From assembly GCF_000004825.1 (NCBI RefSeq), contig NW_008805103.1, forward strand, positions 495,941 to 559,940: 64,000 bases of DNA. Direction: 5' to 3'. Numbering within the stretch: position 1 is the first letter of the stretch; every line of letters begins with the position of its first letter. Under the pieces are notes generated by a model. That model saw only the letters and a list, made by a program, of their open reading frames with translations, was not told where the DNA came from and did not search any database. Below are positions 44,662-58,166 of this stretch, in pieces. Position numbers and translations under genes: made by a program. Source of the stretch: Heterostelium album PN500 (taxonomy: Eukaryota > Evosea > Eumycetozoa > Acytosteliales > Acytosteliaceae).

Positions 44662-47507
44662 ATGAAAGTAGAAATTTTAGATAAAAACGAAATAAATATT
44701 AGAATTTTTTGTATTTATTCAAAATTTGAATCTTTTTTAACTTGTTCTTATAAAGATGTAAGAAAATGAGTATTTTATCTTATTTTAAAAAAAAATAATA
44801 ATAATTTTAATACAAAATTATCAATTTTAGTTAAATCAAGAAATTCCAAAATCAATTAAAGATTTGGAGAATATAGTTGAAAATGATGAAGAATGGAGAA
44901 ATTGTAACAAAAACAACAGAATAGTTATTTTCAATACGACTATTGAAACAATAATTAAATATCTTGAAAATCAAGACTTAGTTAATTTTATAATTAAAGT
45001 AATAATCGATGAATTAAAAAAAGGTATATTTAAAAGTTAATGATTTTTACCAAAAATAGATATTTAATTTTAATATTAATTTTTTTTTTTTTTAAAAAAG
45101 GAGGGGAAAACAAAGATTTTCTTTTCGAATTAATTGATAACCTTTTACATAGATTATCGGTTGATCAAATTCAACTAGTTATTACAGAGTTATTTAGAGT
45201 ATCGAATGAAGTAGTTCTTGGTTATATCGATGGCTATATCTCGAGAAACAAATGTGATGCATTTGATGAACCTGCGAAAATACATGAATCCACAACTACT
45301 ACTACTGCTACTACTACTACTCTCGAGAGATTCGACCATGTCAAGTCATTCATCAAGATCATCTATGTAATTGCAATCGTTGATAGTCAATTACAAAATA
45401 TATTAAAACATCTCAAACATACTACATTGGATTCTAATTTCATAGGACTTTCATATTCAATGAACAAAGTAAGTTGCAAATCAAGTTAAATCATGATTCA
45501 CAGTTAATAATTAATATGTTAAATTTGTATTATTTCATTCAGTTTATATCATTACTTCCAAATGATTCAAGAATTGAACTAAGAGATTTACTTGTGCAAA
45601 TATCTAAACAACCTGAATTAAATATAATGGAAAGTAGTATGTATTGATTGTGTTTATTTTTGTTATAATCAAGGGTAATCTTATTAATAAAAAATAGGAT
45701 TGTTTTATGTGGTTCATCAGTTAATAAGATACTCATTGACGACGGGTGATGATTTCCAGACATTCTTTGGATCGGATATGATCAGTTTCTATATAGAGTC
45801 GATCATGAAGAGATTGACTACAATCGATGATGATCTCGTCAATATTGCTATGACACGCGATTATAGTACCAGTGATATGATGCTAATCGATTTGGAACTA
45901 ATGATATCCGGTTTCAGTTCGAATGTTCACTACCCAAAGATGATCATACAGAAGCTAATAGATAGTTACAGCCACATGTTTGAATCTACCAATTGGAAAG
46001 AGAGATATTCTATTCTAAGAATGTTAAACACTCAGAATATTTCTTATGAAAATATAGATTTTATATTTAAGTAAGTTAATAATTAGATTATATATATCGT
46101 CAAATTTGTAATAATACTAATTAAAAAAACAAAGTAGTGGATTCAAATCAATGAATATTGATGATCAGTCATCATCATCATCATCATCACTGGGTAATGA
46201 TGAACATCCATTGGTTAGATATGAATATTATACTTTGGTGTCAAGGTATTTGTCATCGAAAACTGACAAGTTTGATTTATGTTATCATTTCGTCAAGATG
46301 ATATTAAATAGAGATGAAGATATACCAATTTTGAAGACGTGCATGCTCAACTGCCTATATACTATGATGATACTCCACAACATCACGACCAACGATGAAA
46401 ATCAATTGAATGCATTCCACAGAGATATCATTACAATCATCTGCAAATATGCCAGCTCAAACGAACGTAACGTTGTAAGACAAGCACTAGCAACGGTCAT
46501 ACAATTCTCCACACATATTGGTAATGGCTTTATTCCAGTAAGTAGAAAAAAAAGACAAACCTAAACATTACATAACAAAACATAACAAAACTAATTAAAT
46601 ATTATATAATTATTATTAGTATTTTGACGATACCATTGAATGGTTTATCAAGACACTGGAATCACATCCATATTCCCATGAACTTAGATTCGATATTCTA
46701 CAATCGCTTAGTAAACTACTTGTTGTTATGGGTGTAGATTACTCACATATAACCAATAATAGATTCAACAATGGACAGATCATACAGAGATTGCTAACTA
46801 CTACATTGGCTGAAGTGGATGTATTGTCCGTCGATCAACAAAGTCTATCTAAACTGTTTGATACTTTTAGAAACTTTTGTCAATGTCCAGGATTTGATAT
46901 ACAGACATATTTAGTTAGAATAATGGATTGTGTAACAATGATTTTGATAAGCGATGAAGGTGTTCAACAGTGGACAGGCAACGAGGGAACAGTATTGGAG
47001 TTGGATCACTTCACTCAGACCTACAGTCGTTTGGAACTGGCATTGCGATTTCTACCTTACGCTTTTCACTGTCTGGAGTTTGGCGATGTCTTTCTCCCGT
47101 ATCTTAGTATTCTCACCAGAGAGTGTTTGAGAGTGATGGATACACCGTACTTCTCACAGGTTTCTCACGCAGCAATCAACATGTTGCCGCACCTGGTTCG
47201 AACATCCAAGTATTACTTCCTCCGACATTCACCACCAGATTCCAACCCACACACCATTGACAGTGAAACCCGAGAGCTTCTAACTATTATCAGAAAGAAT
47301 CTTTACAAATCAATGGAAGTCGAGATTATTCCTTTCTTGGTCAATGCTAAATCAAACATTCTACTTCAAGTAAGATATTTAAAACTAATGAATTATAACT
47401 AAACAATCACTAACATTCCATCCATTTTTTTTTTTTTGAACGTTGTATTATAGTGTATGAACATTGCAGTAAATCCAATAGATTTAAATTTCTTATTAAT
47501 CAATTAA
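44662..47507 (+). CDS. Large helical (HEAT/ARM-like) protein, family not identified
   Basis: Eight exons (44662-44757, 44831-45023, 45101-45468, 45543-45636, 45698-46070, 46135-46537, 46620-47369, 47454-47507) join in frame to 776 residues. The last exon is only 17 codons. The protein is almost entirely helical with HEAT-like spacing (LFELIDNLLHRLSVDQIQLVITELFRVSNEVV; HAAINMLPHLVRTSKYYFLRH; RLELALRFLPYAFHCLEFGDVFLPYLSILTREC). Low-complexity is limited to one Thr and one Ser run, so it is unusually well conserved in character. I cannot name it; karyopherin-like or other alpha-solenoid scaffolds are possible. Confidence 0.75.
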
Positions 47508-47737
47508 TGTATTAGAGATTTAATTATTATTTCAAATAATTAAGAAACTCTTCTCCAATATTCCCCAATGTTAAAATTTGTTACAACATTATTATTATAT
47601 ATTAATCAATTGAAATTGAATGGTTCTAATTTAATAATAAAGCATCTTTAAAAATATTTAAGAATGGCTCAAAAAACACTCGTTTTTACACACTTTTTTT
47701 TTAATGATCTGTCGGTAAATAATCTAATTAGTGCACA

Positions 47738-48155
47738 ATGGAGACAAATCTAACTAAAGAGTATCTAGATACTTTAGATAAAGAAAAGTTAATTGAATTA
47801 ATATTAAGTAGTAGTAGTAATCAGAAAGATAATAAAAATAACAATAATAATAGCAGTAACAATAAACAACAACAACAACAACCAAAAAAGAAAAAAGATA
47901 AGAAAAGAAAAAGAACAAGTGAGATAGATTTCGATAAATGTTATAAAAGATATATTGCATTGAAAGTTGCATACTTGGGTTGGGATTATCATGGGTTTGC
48001 TGCTCAACAAATCACTGAGGAAACCATTGAAGGTCATCTCATTAGAGCATTACAAAAGACTTGTTTAATCAATGATATAAAGAATTGTAATTATTCAAAG
48101 TATGCATTGTATTTTAATCATCAATTTAAGATATATCAATATCAATTTGTTACAA

Positions 48156-48194
<39 letters not shown>

Positions 48195-49409
48195 ATAATT
48201 GATTATTATTATTATAGATCAGGTAGAACAGATAAAGGTGTTTCTGCATTTGGTCAGGTGATTTCATTGTATGTAAGATCGAATTTGACTGAAGGAAACG
48301 ATCTTATACCACCTACTGTCATCGATGACGAAGCAATCGCAAAAAAGAAAGCGAATCTTCTAAAGAATAAGAAAACACACGAGGAATTCCAATTTGTAAA
48401 GATGTTGAACGGTGTTCTACCTCCTTACATCAGAGTGTTAGGTTGGTCACCTATTCCATTCCACTTCAACGCTCGTTTCAGTACACTCTATAGAACTTAC
48501 AAATACTTTTTTGATCCATCCAATCTAGATTTGAATGTAACTAATTGCTCTATCTATCTATTATTCATAAAGATTCATACATTAATGTTGTTTCTCTTTA
48601 TATATATAGTTAATGAAAGAAGCAGGTAAATCATATATTGGTGAACATGACTTTTCAAACTTTTGTAAAGTAAATATAATCATAATACGACAAAACAAAT
48701 ATTACAAGTATAAGTTTATATATATTAATTGATTCTTTATTATTATTATCATTATTAGATTGATTTAGAAAGTGTTAAATCATTTACAAGAGTTATATTA
48801 TCTTTTGATATACAACCGGTTGAATCTGGTGATTTTTCGACGAGTGGAATGTATGTTGCAACTATTTGTGGATATGCATTCCTTTGGCATCAGATAAGAT
48901 GTATGATGGCAATGTTGTTTTTAATAGGTCAAAAGAAATTCCCGACAACTGTAACTATATTATAATCATAAATATAGGTGTTAAATAATATATTTTAGCT
49001 AATCGTCGTCGAACCTTTTTGTTTTTATTTAAATAAATAAATTAATGTAGATTATTGCAGATTTATTGGATCTATCAAAAGGTATTGTAAAACCACCGTA
49101 CGAGATGGCATCTGAAGTTCCACTTGTTCTATTCGATTGTGGCTACGAAGATTTGAACTTCATATATGATAAAGGTAATTACCATTACCATTTAATTAGA
49201 TTAATCAACCATTCATTCATATTTATTAATATACTTTGTTTGATATCAATCAACAATTAACAAACAACACTGCAGAATCATATCAAAAAGTTATTCAGCA
49301 ACTATATAGTATTTGGAATGAACAATATGTCAAATCATCAGTTTCATATTTGATGTTAAACGAAATGAGAACTCTACCATTTGGTTTATCAATAGCAAAC
49401 GATAAATAA
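47738..49409 (+). CDS. PUS3: tRNA pseudouridine(38/39) synthase (Pus3/Deg1)
   Basis: Six exons (47738-48099, 48218-48536, 48610-48669, 48759-48950, 49051-49174, 49276-49409) give 396 residues. After a Lys-rich N-terminus comes the TruA-family core: VAYLGWDYHGFAAQ, the catalytic Asp near 126 in GRTDKGVSAFGQ (assembled across intron 1), FHFNARFSTLYRTYKYFF, GEHDFSNFCK, GYAFLWHQIRCMMAMLFLIG and the Pus3-like end VPLVLFDCGYEDLNF. It makes pseudouridine at positions 38 and 39 of tRNA anticodon arms. Its intron 1 contains about nine CTAA units (about 48161-48194). Confidence 0.92.
48161..48194. repeat. (CTAA)n microsatellite in PUS3 intron 1
   Basis: About eight to nine tandem ctaa/taac units inside the intron, well before the acceptor at 48217. 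Confidence 0.85.
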
Positions 49410-49540
49410 TAACAAACTGACATTCTTTTTACACAAATATAATTTGTTTTGTGAAAGAAGGCATCAATTTCAAAATCTTTTCGCACTTTGACCAATAGAT
49501 TAATATTTTTTATATATTCTTAGTTTTATCATACATATTA

Positions 49541-52005
49541 TTAAACATCTTCGTTGATTGCATTCCTATCTATACCTCTCTTTACCAACATGAAAACAGA
49601 TAGCAAGATAAGTGATACTACGATCATAATTAAAATAATTGCATAGAATGGTAGGATTGGGAGATCTTCCAAGTTCTGTTTTCGTTGTTTGTTTTGTTTA
49701 TACAATTTATTAGTATATCACTATGATGTAATATATAGATATATGATATTTACCATTCCATAGATACTTGATAATAAAACTGCTGGAATTGTGAATGCAG
49801 AGAACGCAGATACCAATAGCTCATATCTATACTTTGCATTCTCTTTCTTGTATCTCTGTATTTTGGCACGATCTCTATCGGCTCGTTCATCGCGTTGCTC
49901 TTCGAATTTAACACGACGTCGTTCCTCTAGATAATCGTTTTCCAACAACGCCAGCGTATCCTCGAGTTCTTCACGTAGTTCTTTTCTCTGCGAAGGAATA
50001 CCAAAGACACGACGCATCGCCAAGAAAAACTCTGAGAACTCCGACTGACCTCCACAGTCATCGGATGACATTGATATGGTGAAACGTGCCACCAACTTTG
50101 CCAATCCACGCGAATTCGTCAGTTCATCAAGTGTTGTTCTTTCGAATTCGAGTCGCATCGACTCTGCTTGTAGCGACGCCATTGTGCTCAACTCCTCGAG
50201 AACTGCCCGTTCTGCATGAGCGTGAAGTGCCAGCACCAAATAGACTCCTTGGAACTTGCTGTGCCAGTTCAAAACACTGCTTTCATGTTGATTCTCGACT
50301 GACCACGAGATACAAGCGATTCCCTCTCTGGAGATACCGATGTACCTGTTCAATCTAGGCACCAGAATCCTATCCAACATTCCATTCTGGTCATCGTTCA
50401 TTTCGTTGAGTGGTGGTCTATTCTTTTGTCCAAGAGCACGTCGCAAATGGAACAAATAGGTTTGTAGAGTCAGATAGCTTGGTTGGCGATCGAGTATCAC
50501 CGTAGTATGGTGGTGAGCATGTCCACCTGTTCCAACCTTTGGTATCAAATTGTTTGGATCTTCACTGGCAACCAACAGTAGCCAATTGGCAATGGTGTTC
50601 AACGATACTGTTTTATCCTTGTAGATTGACTTTACCATCTTTCTTCCAATGGATTCAAGATGTGATTCCTCAATTACTTCTTGACTTTTCATTGAAGATG
50701 GTACTTGTTGTGCTTGCTGCTGTTGTTGACTTTGCTTTTCACCTTGTTGATTAACATTAATATCTCCAGTATGTTGATGTTGACCTGGTTGTTGTTGTGT
50801 TTGCTGTTGAGTGGTATCTACAACTAGCTCTTTAAAACTCCATCCATTAGCAACCTTTCTTACTTTATGACGGAATTTAGATACATATAACCATGTTCTA
50901 AACTCTTCCAATGGGAATGTTTTGCTTGGTCCCATGTTGCTGTGGTGACTGGATGCATCTTCATGTACATGACCAACCTCTGGCATCCAATCGATGTTGA
51001 ATACTAGAATACCAACGCCAAGCGGATAAACAATGAGATTGACCGATTCAAACTTGACTTGCTTATAGATATTCTTTGGCTGTTGACCTTCACCCTCTTC
51101 AACTGTCCACAGTTTCGGTTGTGGGAATACCATTGCCTGTGCTTTCTCTGTCATTTGAAGACGACGACAACGCCAAGTTGATTTTGCATCGATATCCTTT
51201 TGGTTGACACCAATGATGTTTTTAAATTGACGACTTAGTTCCTCCAACTCTCTTGGTAACACGGTTTGCATCTGCCAGACTGCAACGCTACTCTTTCCAT
51301 CTTTGGCAATGAGACGACGATCCAGTAAACCCTGAAGCCAATATGTTGTAGGAGATTGATGATTGCTATATTGGAATGGAATGATCAAAGCTGTCTTGGT
51401 AACCAAACATCCTATATCATTATCAATGAAATCCTCAAGAATTGAAACCGATTGTTGTTGCTGCTGTTCTTGTTGTTGTGCTTTCAGCCTTGGCAATTCA
51501 TATTCATGATGGTGTAGAGCTGCAGGGTCATCTTCTTCCTCATAGTCACTTAGATCATCCGCTTGGTGGAATAAATCCATATGAGAAATTGAAGGTCTAT
51601 GTCTTCTTCTATGATAAGAATCATATATTGAATTCTAATTATTAAAATAAAAAAATAATTTGTTTTCTAAATATTAATAAATTTCTTAAAAAAAATAAAA
51701 CAATTCTAAAAGTAAAAATAAATTTCTAAATTTACCCTTCCTAATGATGGAGACAATGAATAATCTACTATATGAGATGGTACTTGTAGAAATTGTTGTT
51801 GTGGTGGTTGAGAAGATCTTGAATATCCATCAGCATATGGATATTTTCTGACGAAAGATGATCTTCTTGGTAGATTATCTATATTTGATCTTTGTTGTTC
51901 ATTGTTACTATTATTATTATTATTATTATTATTTTCCATATTATTTATATCGATTTCATCTAACAAATTTTTATATCTTCTATTATTTTTGTTATTATAG
52001 CTCAT
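49541..52005 (-). CDS. CorA-type divalent cation transporter-like membrane protein
   Basis: Three exons on the minus strand (52005-51736, 51634-49754, 49675-49541) give 761 residues. The long cytosolic part has Asn- and Gln-rich tracts. The end is CorA-like: a long helix (LALLENDYLEERRRVKFEEQRDERADRD), then YRYELLVSAFSAFTIPAVLLSSIYGMN. The diagnostic GMN motif is restored only after splicing, with GM in exon 2 and N as the first codon of exon 3. It is followed by an acidic loop (LEDLPIL) and TM2 (FYAIILIMIVVSLILLSVFMLV). CorA/Mrs2/Alr proteins are pentameric Mg2+ channels. The large N-terminal domain is much longer than usual, so specificity is uncertain. Confidence 0.82.
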
Positions 52006-52660
52006 TATTATTAAAATTGTTTTAAAAATTAGGAAATAAAAAAAAGACAAATCCTATAATTGTTATATATATATCTGATAAAAATAATAAAAAAACCATA
52101 AATCCAATAGATTAAATTCACTTGAACAATGTTCATTGGTCCAATGAGAAAAAAAAAAAAACACTTTGGAAAATTACCAAAAATAGAAATTTTAGTTATT
52201 TTTTTACAGATAGAGAAAAGTTTGGAATCAATAGTTTGTATTTTAACTAAATAGAAAAAAAAATTTTTTATCAATTTTGAAATAGAATTTGTTAAGTTCT
52301 TTAAAATATTTGTGTTGCATTATCTTTTGGAATTCCAGAGAGAACTAGATATTATCTAGATTCATCTTCAACTAAATAAGATCAACTTTTTACAACTCTC
52401 ATCAAATAAAGTGAAAGAAATATTTTAAATTAACCTATAAGAGTAGAGATAAATATGTCTTTGATACCAAATCTTCTAGTCTCAAAATGATTTAAATGAT
52501 TTTAGAGGAAAATATATAAAAACAAATCAATAAATTTAAGGATCTCAATTTGAATTACTAATTTAATAAGATGTACAGAAACTATGTATTTTTTTTTTAC
52601 AAAATCATCAGAGTTTTAAATTAAAATAAAAAAGATATTAATTTTTTTCAAAGTACAAAT
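52006..52660. promoter_or_regulatory. Divergent intergenic region
   Basis: About 650 AT-rich bases between the divergent transporter and COG8 genes. A near-palindrome (ctagatattatctag, near 52346) is the only structure seen. No gene. Confidence 0.4.
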
Positions 52661-55208
52661 ATGAATGATTCAATAATGAAGGATGAAGAGGATGAAGATG
52701 ACTTTTATAGACAACAGAATGGTAGTAGCAATAGTAGTAATAGTAATGCCACCGGTGGTGTAATATACACTGTAGAATCACTACAGAGTGAAATGAATAG
52801 CTACAGTCTAGAGAAACTGATGAAGGAACCTCAACTACTAGCTAAACACAAGCAACACACCATCGGTCAAATGAAATCATTGGCATTGCAACACTACCAA
52901 TTGTTTATAGATAATTACAATACATTGAACTTCACTCAGAATCAAGTAAGTATTAACTAACTTTAATAAGTTATTATTGTACAGGAGTAGATCACTAAAC
53001 TCTACTCTTTCAATTCATCTTAAAGATGGATACAATTAATGATAGAGTAGATTCATTGCTGGATCATCTACAATCTATATCGACCAGCTGTGAATCGTTC
53101 TCGACGATATCGAATCAACTAACTGTAAAGAGAGCATCCGTTAAGAATCTACTTGATAACTTCCCAACCATTCTGGATCTTCTCGAGATTCCACAGCTGA
53201 TGGATACATGTGTAAAGAATGGCTACTACGACGAAGCATTACAATTAGAGTCGTACGCTAAAAAGATATCGAAACAATATCCAAATATTAAAGTTATAAA
53301 TGAAATTGTATGTTATAAATATAGATATCTATTCTCGAGATTGTTATCATTGATATAATATACTTTATAATACTAATTATCAATCTGATAGATTATTGAA
53401 GTCCAAAAGAGTACACAATCATTGATTGCTAACTTACAACAACAACTTAAAGGTAACATTTCGCTTACAGACTGTATTCGAACAATTGGATTCCTAAGAA
53501 GACTGTCTATCTATAGAGAGAATGAATTGAAAACAATACTACTACATACACGTGATCAATGGTTAATGAATTCAATTAAATTTATCAATGATTCAAATCC
53601 TGTTTCTTATGTATGTTAATAATAACTATCTAACTTCATCTTCATTAACAACAACAATATTAATATTATAATCATCAATTGATGCTTTTAGTTAACAAAA
53701 CTAACAGATTGTTGTAGAACTAATATATTTGATATTGTAACACAATTCAGTGCTATTTTCTCTGATGAATCTGATGATGATGTAAGTAAAGTAATAGTAA
53801 TAGTTAGCAAGGAAACTAACTTTATTATATTATTATTATGATAGTCACAATTAGATGATTTAATATTAAATGGGTGGGTACAACAAAAGATACAAATGTA
53901 TTTAACAACACTCGAGAGAACACTGCCGTTGGTAAAGGAAGGTTCTTCAATAGCGTATATCTTGGAGAATGCAATGTACTACTCAATGTCAATGTCAAGA
54001 GTTGGTATCGATTTTAGAGGATTGCTATTGCCGATCTTTGAGAAGGTTATTACAAGTGTATTCCTCTCACATATAACAACTGCAACTCACCACTTTCTAG
54101 AGGCATTGAAATCATATAGATTCCAACAAATCATTACAAAAGAAAGCAACTATCAATCATCATCATCATCATCCAATCATCTATCACCTCCAAATACACT
54201 ATTACAACATCCACCACTTGCTATCTTGACCAACTCTTTCATCTCATCGTATATCGAACTAAAAGAATGTGCACCGCTCTCGTTGGAATACCCACTCTCT
54301 TTGAAACTTAGAGATACCATTGTAACACTGACAAGTGGTGTACTTTCATTCTACAATCAATCATCTCTTACTTCATCACAACATCCTGTATTCAATGCAT
54401 TTAGTAAAGTAAGTATTATTATTATTATTGTTATTATTATTCACTTACTTACCTATATATTATTATTATTACTTTTTAGTGTTTAGTTGAAGACTTCTTA
54501 CCATTTATTATTAGCTGTTTTGACTCTATATTTTGTAATACTAGTAAAATACCATTGATCGATATAAGTGGTATTGTTATTCCTCTCATCAAGATATATG
54601 AACCGACCAAACTTGAACAAAATCATAGAGCTATCGATGAACATTTAAAAGCTAGCAACAACACTACAGAAACAACAACAACCTCACCAATACCAACACC
54701 AACAACCCCTTCTGTCACCATTACTTCAACTTCTACCTCTACTTCTACTTCGCCTCCACCACAACCTACTATTGCTGTTTTACCATCTTCACCACAACCT
54801 TCTACACCTACCACAACTGAAATTCCCAATATCGATACAATTACTACAGCAACAACGGAAACATCGTCAACAAATGTAGAAATGCAACAACAAGATGAAA
54901 ACAAACAGCCTTTAGAAGATATTAATCAACAGCAACAACAACCAATGGTTGAAGAGGTTACCACTCAACAACCAGAAGATGATAATAATTTTAGTACTAA
55001 ACAACCAATATTGGAAAAGACAGAGGAAATGAAAGAAAATATAGTTGTAGATGAAATCAAGTCGGAAGAAAATACATTGATTGTTGAAGAACAAACTAAA
55101 CCTGTAGATGATGATGTTGCTGTTGTTACTCAGCAACTGCAATCGGATGCTACCGAAGTTCAACAACCAACAGATCCTACTCCACCTGTAGAAAATCAAG
55201 TCGAATAG
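52661..55208 (+). CDS. COG8: Conserved oligomeric Golgi complex subunit 8
   Basis: Six exons (52661-52945, 53026-53307, 53392-53610, 53692-53781, 53845-54408, 54480-55208), all phase 0, give 722 residues. COG8 landmarks are plain: ILDLLEIPQLMDTCVKNGYYDEALQL, DCIRTIGFLRRLSIYRENELKT, RDQWLMNSIKFIN, NIFDIVTQFSAIFSDE, NGWVQQKIQMYL and YSMSMSRVGIDFRG. COG tethers vesicles for retrograde transport within the Golgi. After about residue 545 the protein becomes a Thr/Pro/Ser and Gln/Glu-rich tail absent from animals. The tail ends at TAG 55206-55208, but the same frame continues with similar composition for 27 codons to TAA at 55290-55292. Confidence 0.95.
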
Positions 55209-55368
55209 ATCGAATCAGACAAACCATTGGGACCAACAACAACAACAACAACAACAATTGAATCGATACAAGAAACTAAAGATGAACAATAATAAACCTA
55301 AAACCTGTTTTATATAATATCTTTTATATATTAAATAGAATAAAGAAACCTAAATACATTCTATTTGT

Positions 55369-56507
55369 TTAACTGTCTTGTAGTTGCTCTTGTTCCTGTT
55401 CTTTCTTTAGCAACTGTCTCTTAAGTGAATCGATTAGATTCTGTTTCATTATTGAATAAACTTTATCACATCCATCTATACATAAATCAATTCCCTAAAA
55501 TATATATATATAACGAATAGATTAGACAACAATATCAAATATAATAATATCAACAATGATAACAATGATACTTACATCAACTATATTTGTATAAGAAAGT
55601 TCACCTGTTTGTAATAATTGAGTAATTTCATTGTGTGATGGCATCTTTGATACGACGACGTATCCCGCTTTGTCTAGTGTCTCTTCTTCGTGTGTGGGAT
55701 CGAGCAGTACGCTATCGTCCAAGCATACCGACGAGCACGCAGCAACCAAATCGTACATCTCTACACCGGCATCGGCCAATGCCATCGAAGCGGCAACGAT
55801 CGACGCTGCCAATGCCGATCCGGCATCACACAACACCAGTATATATATATCGATGGCAGCCTTTGGGTATTTCTCCAAACGAATGGCGCCAATGATTGCC
55901 TGTGTAATAATCAAACTATAATCTTTTTCTTTTGTACTCTCTACATAATCGGAACGAGCGTCATGCGTTGAAAACGACGCATACTTTAACTCACAATTCA
56001 GCTTCGCTGTTTCAAATAACTCTGTTTTATGTGTTGCTCTTGGTCCGTGACTTTTTAAAAAAAGATAAGATGATGAGATTAGATTATTTCATCGTTAAAA
56101 ACAACAACAACAACAACAACGATAACATCGCATCGTTAAATGAATAAACATACACTGAACATATAATCTTTGTTTGTTCTATTTCGATATATGATGATCC
56201 AGATGCACTACTTATAATACCAGTGTTCATAACTAAAAAGAAAAAGAAAACATGACTATCTATTAATAAGAGAAAACGAATGAAGACGTAAAAAGGTTAT
56301 TTTCGATACATTACATATTTGTCTAAATTGTTCGTCGGATCTTGATGTTCTCTTTACTCTTTGTTTAGGTTGTTGTTGTTGCACTAACTTTGAACCATTG
56401 TTATTTGAAGAGGTGTTGTTACTTTTTGTGGTGTTTTCGGAGGTGTTTTTTTTCAAAGATGGTATCTTTGTAGTGATGTCATTTTGGGCTCTAAAATCTA
56501 TTTTCAT
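55369..56507 (-). CDS. MTR3: Exosome complex component MTR3 (EXOSC6)
   Basis: Four exons on the minus strand (56507-56315, 56232-56154, 56050-55576, 55494-55369) give 290 residues. After a Lys/Ser/Asn-rich N-terminus the RNase PH fold reads NTGIISSASGSSYIEIEQTKIICSV, then HGPR across a splice, then AIIGAIRLEKYPKAAIDIYILVL. The MTR3-specific ALADAGVEMYDLV and DPTHEEE follow, with a C-terminal helix (GIDLCIDGCDKVYSIMKQNL). MTR3 is a catalytically inactive ring subunit of the nuclear and cytoplasmic exosome. The gene converges on COG8. Confidence 0.93.
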
Positions 56508-58166
56508 TTTTCACAAACAAACAATTTGTTGTATTTTTTTTGTTTTTTTTCAAAAATTAAAATAAGGTATTAGGAATGAAAAGTTACTTGACTCTGACAA
56601 TCTCAAATCAAAGTTTTTTTATTTTATTTTTTATTTTATTTTATTTTATTTTTTGCTTTTGATCAAAAAAGTTCCTGGGAATTGAAAAAATAAAAATAAA
56701 TCTAAAATATTTTTGTAATCAATTTGTTTTTATCAAATTGGCAAAAGACAAGAGTTATACACATAATATTAACATCTTACATCATATCATATACCTATAT
56801 ATTTTAAGAAAAGAGAACATTAAAAAAAAAATACTTTTAAAAATTTTTTTTTCTTAAGTAATAAGTAAAATAATATATTAATATTTATTTATTTATTACC
56901 AAATATAAAGTAAAGCAAAGTAAAGTTACTTTAATTAATTAATAAATAAAATCAAAAACGTAAGTTCTCATTAAATTTATTGTCAAGATATCTAATTTTT
57001 TTTTTGAGTAAAGCAAATCACAAATCTATCAGTGATCACACACACACTATATCTTCACCTTTTTTCACACAAAGTTGATTACTCAATTTGTTATTACTTA
57101 CTTATCTTTTCTTTTTGATTAGCACGCACAAATTAACACACCAAGATTCATTCATTCGCACACACTCACACACAACATAGATCATGATAAACAATAACAA
57201 CACAAACAAAACAAAAACCTAAAACACTTTGATCACCAAAATCATCAATAACAATAAAATCAAACAGATGTAAAAAAAGATACAAAGGTATATTTATGAT
57301 CCATTATTATTTTATTCTATTTAATTGATTGAAATCAGTTGGTTACCTATTCATTTTACTTCACTTTCATTAATTAGATTTATAAATAACATTAATAAAT
57401 AAATATGTATGTGTTCGTGACACGATTCGATTAGATAAGATTATAAGATATTAGAGGACACTGCTATATTATGTAATTGCCATTTAGACATCACCAAAAT
57501 TCCAAATGTTTTTTTTTAATTGTTTTATTCTTTTTATTATTAATTTATTTTATTGCAATCTATCAATCAATCAATAACAATCAGTCAATCACAATATATA
57601 TAAATCGATTGAGTTTGGTTGTTTTATTTTTAATTCCACTACACTACTACTACTTATATCTATATTTAATTACCACTACACAACAACTACATTTTTACAC
57701 AAAATTTGGTTTCATAATAAAGAAGAAAAAAAAAAAAACAAAATAAAATAAAATAAAAAAACTAATCATAATAATAATTACCTCTTTTGGTGTTTGGCGA
57801 AATAAATAAATGTTGTTTGCCTAATAAAAATTGTTTACACATCTCAAAACTCTTCATTTTTTATATTTCCCGCCTGACTGGTACAATACAATATAGTATA
57901 GTAATAATAGTAATATATTTATAAACAATAATAATAATAATATTAATATTTTATAATAAAATATTGTTATTCACACAATATAAAATCTTCTATCTCTCTT
58001 TATTGATTGATTAAAATATATATTTAAAAAAGAATAAGAAAGAGAAGAGAAGAGAGAAAAAGGAGAAAGGATTCATTTTTTTATTATTTTCAACTAAAAT
58101 CACAACTTAAAACTAACCTAACTGATTGATTCTCAATAAATTTAATTAATTAGTTGAAATGTAAAA
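56508..58166. other. Long divergent intergenic region
   Basis: About 1.65 kb, AT-rich, with ttttatttta repeats (56617-56655), CA-rich stretches (57040-57190) and an AG-rich run (58030-58070) shortly before the Gln-rich gene. An open frame at 57477 is Ile/Tyr/Leu-rich and unsupported. It must hold the promoters of MTR3 and of the gene at 58167. Confidence 0.4.

Noticed and set aside
52029-52274. 81-codon minus-strand frame upstream of the CorA-like gene
   Set aside because: Phe/Ile/Lys-rich translation, no splice link to the CorA-like reading frame, which starts at 52005.
54623-55199. Minus-strand frames opposite the COG8 tail
   Set aside because: Shadows of Thr/Pro and Gln repeats in COG8.
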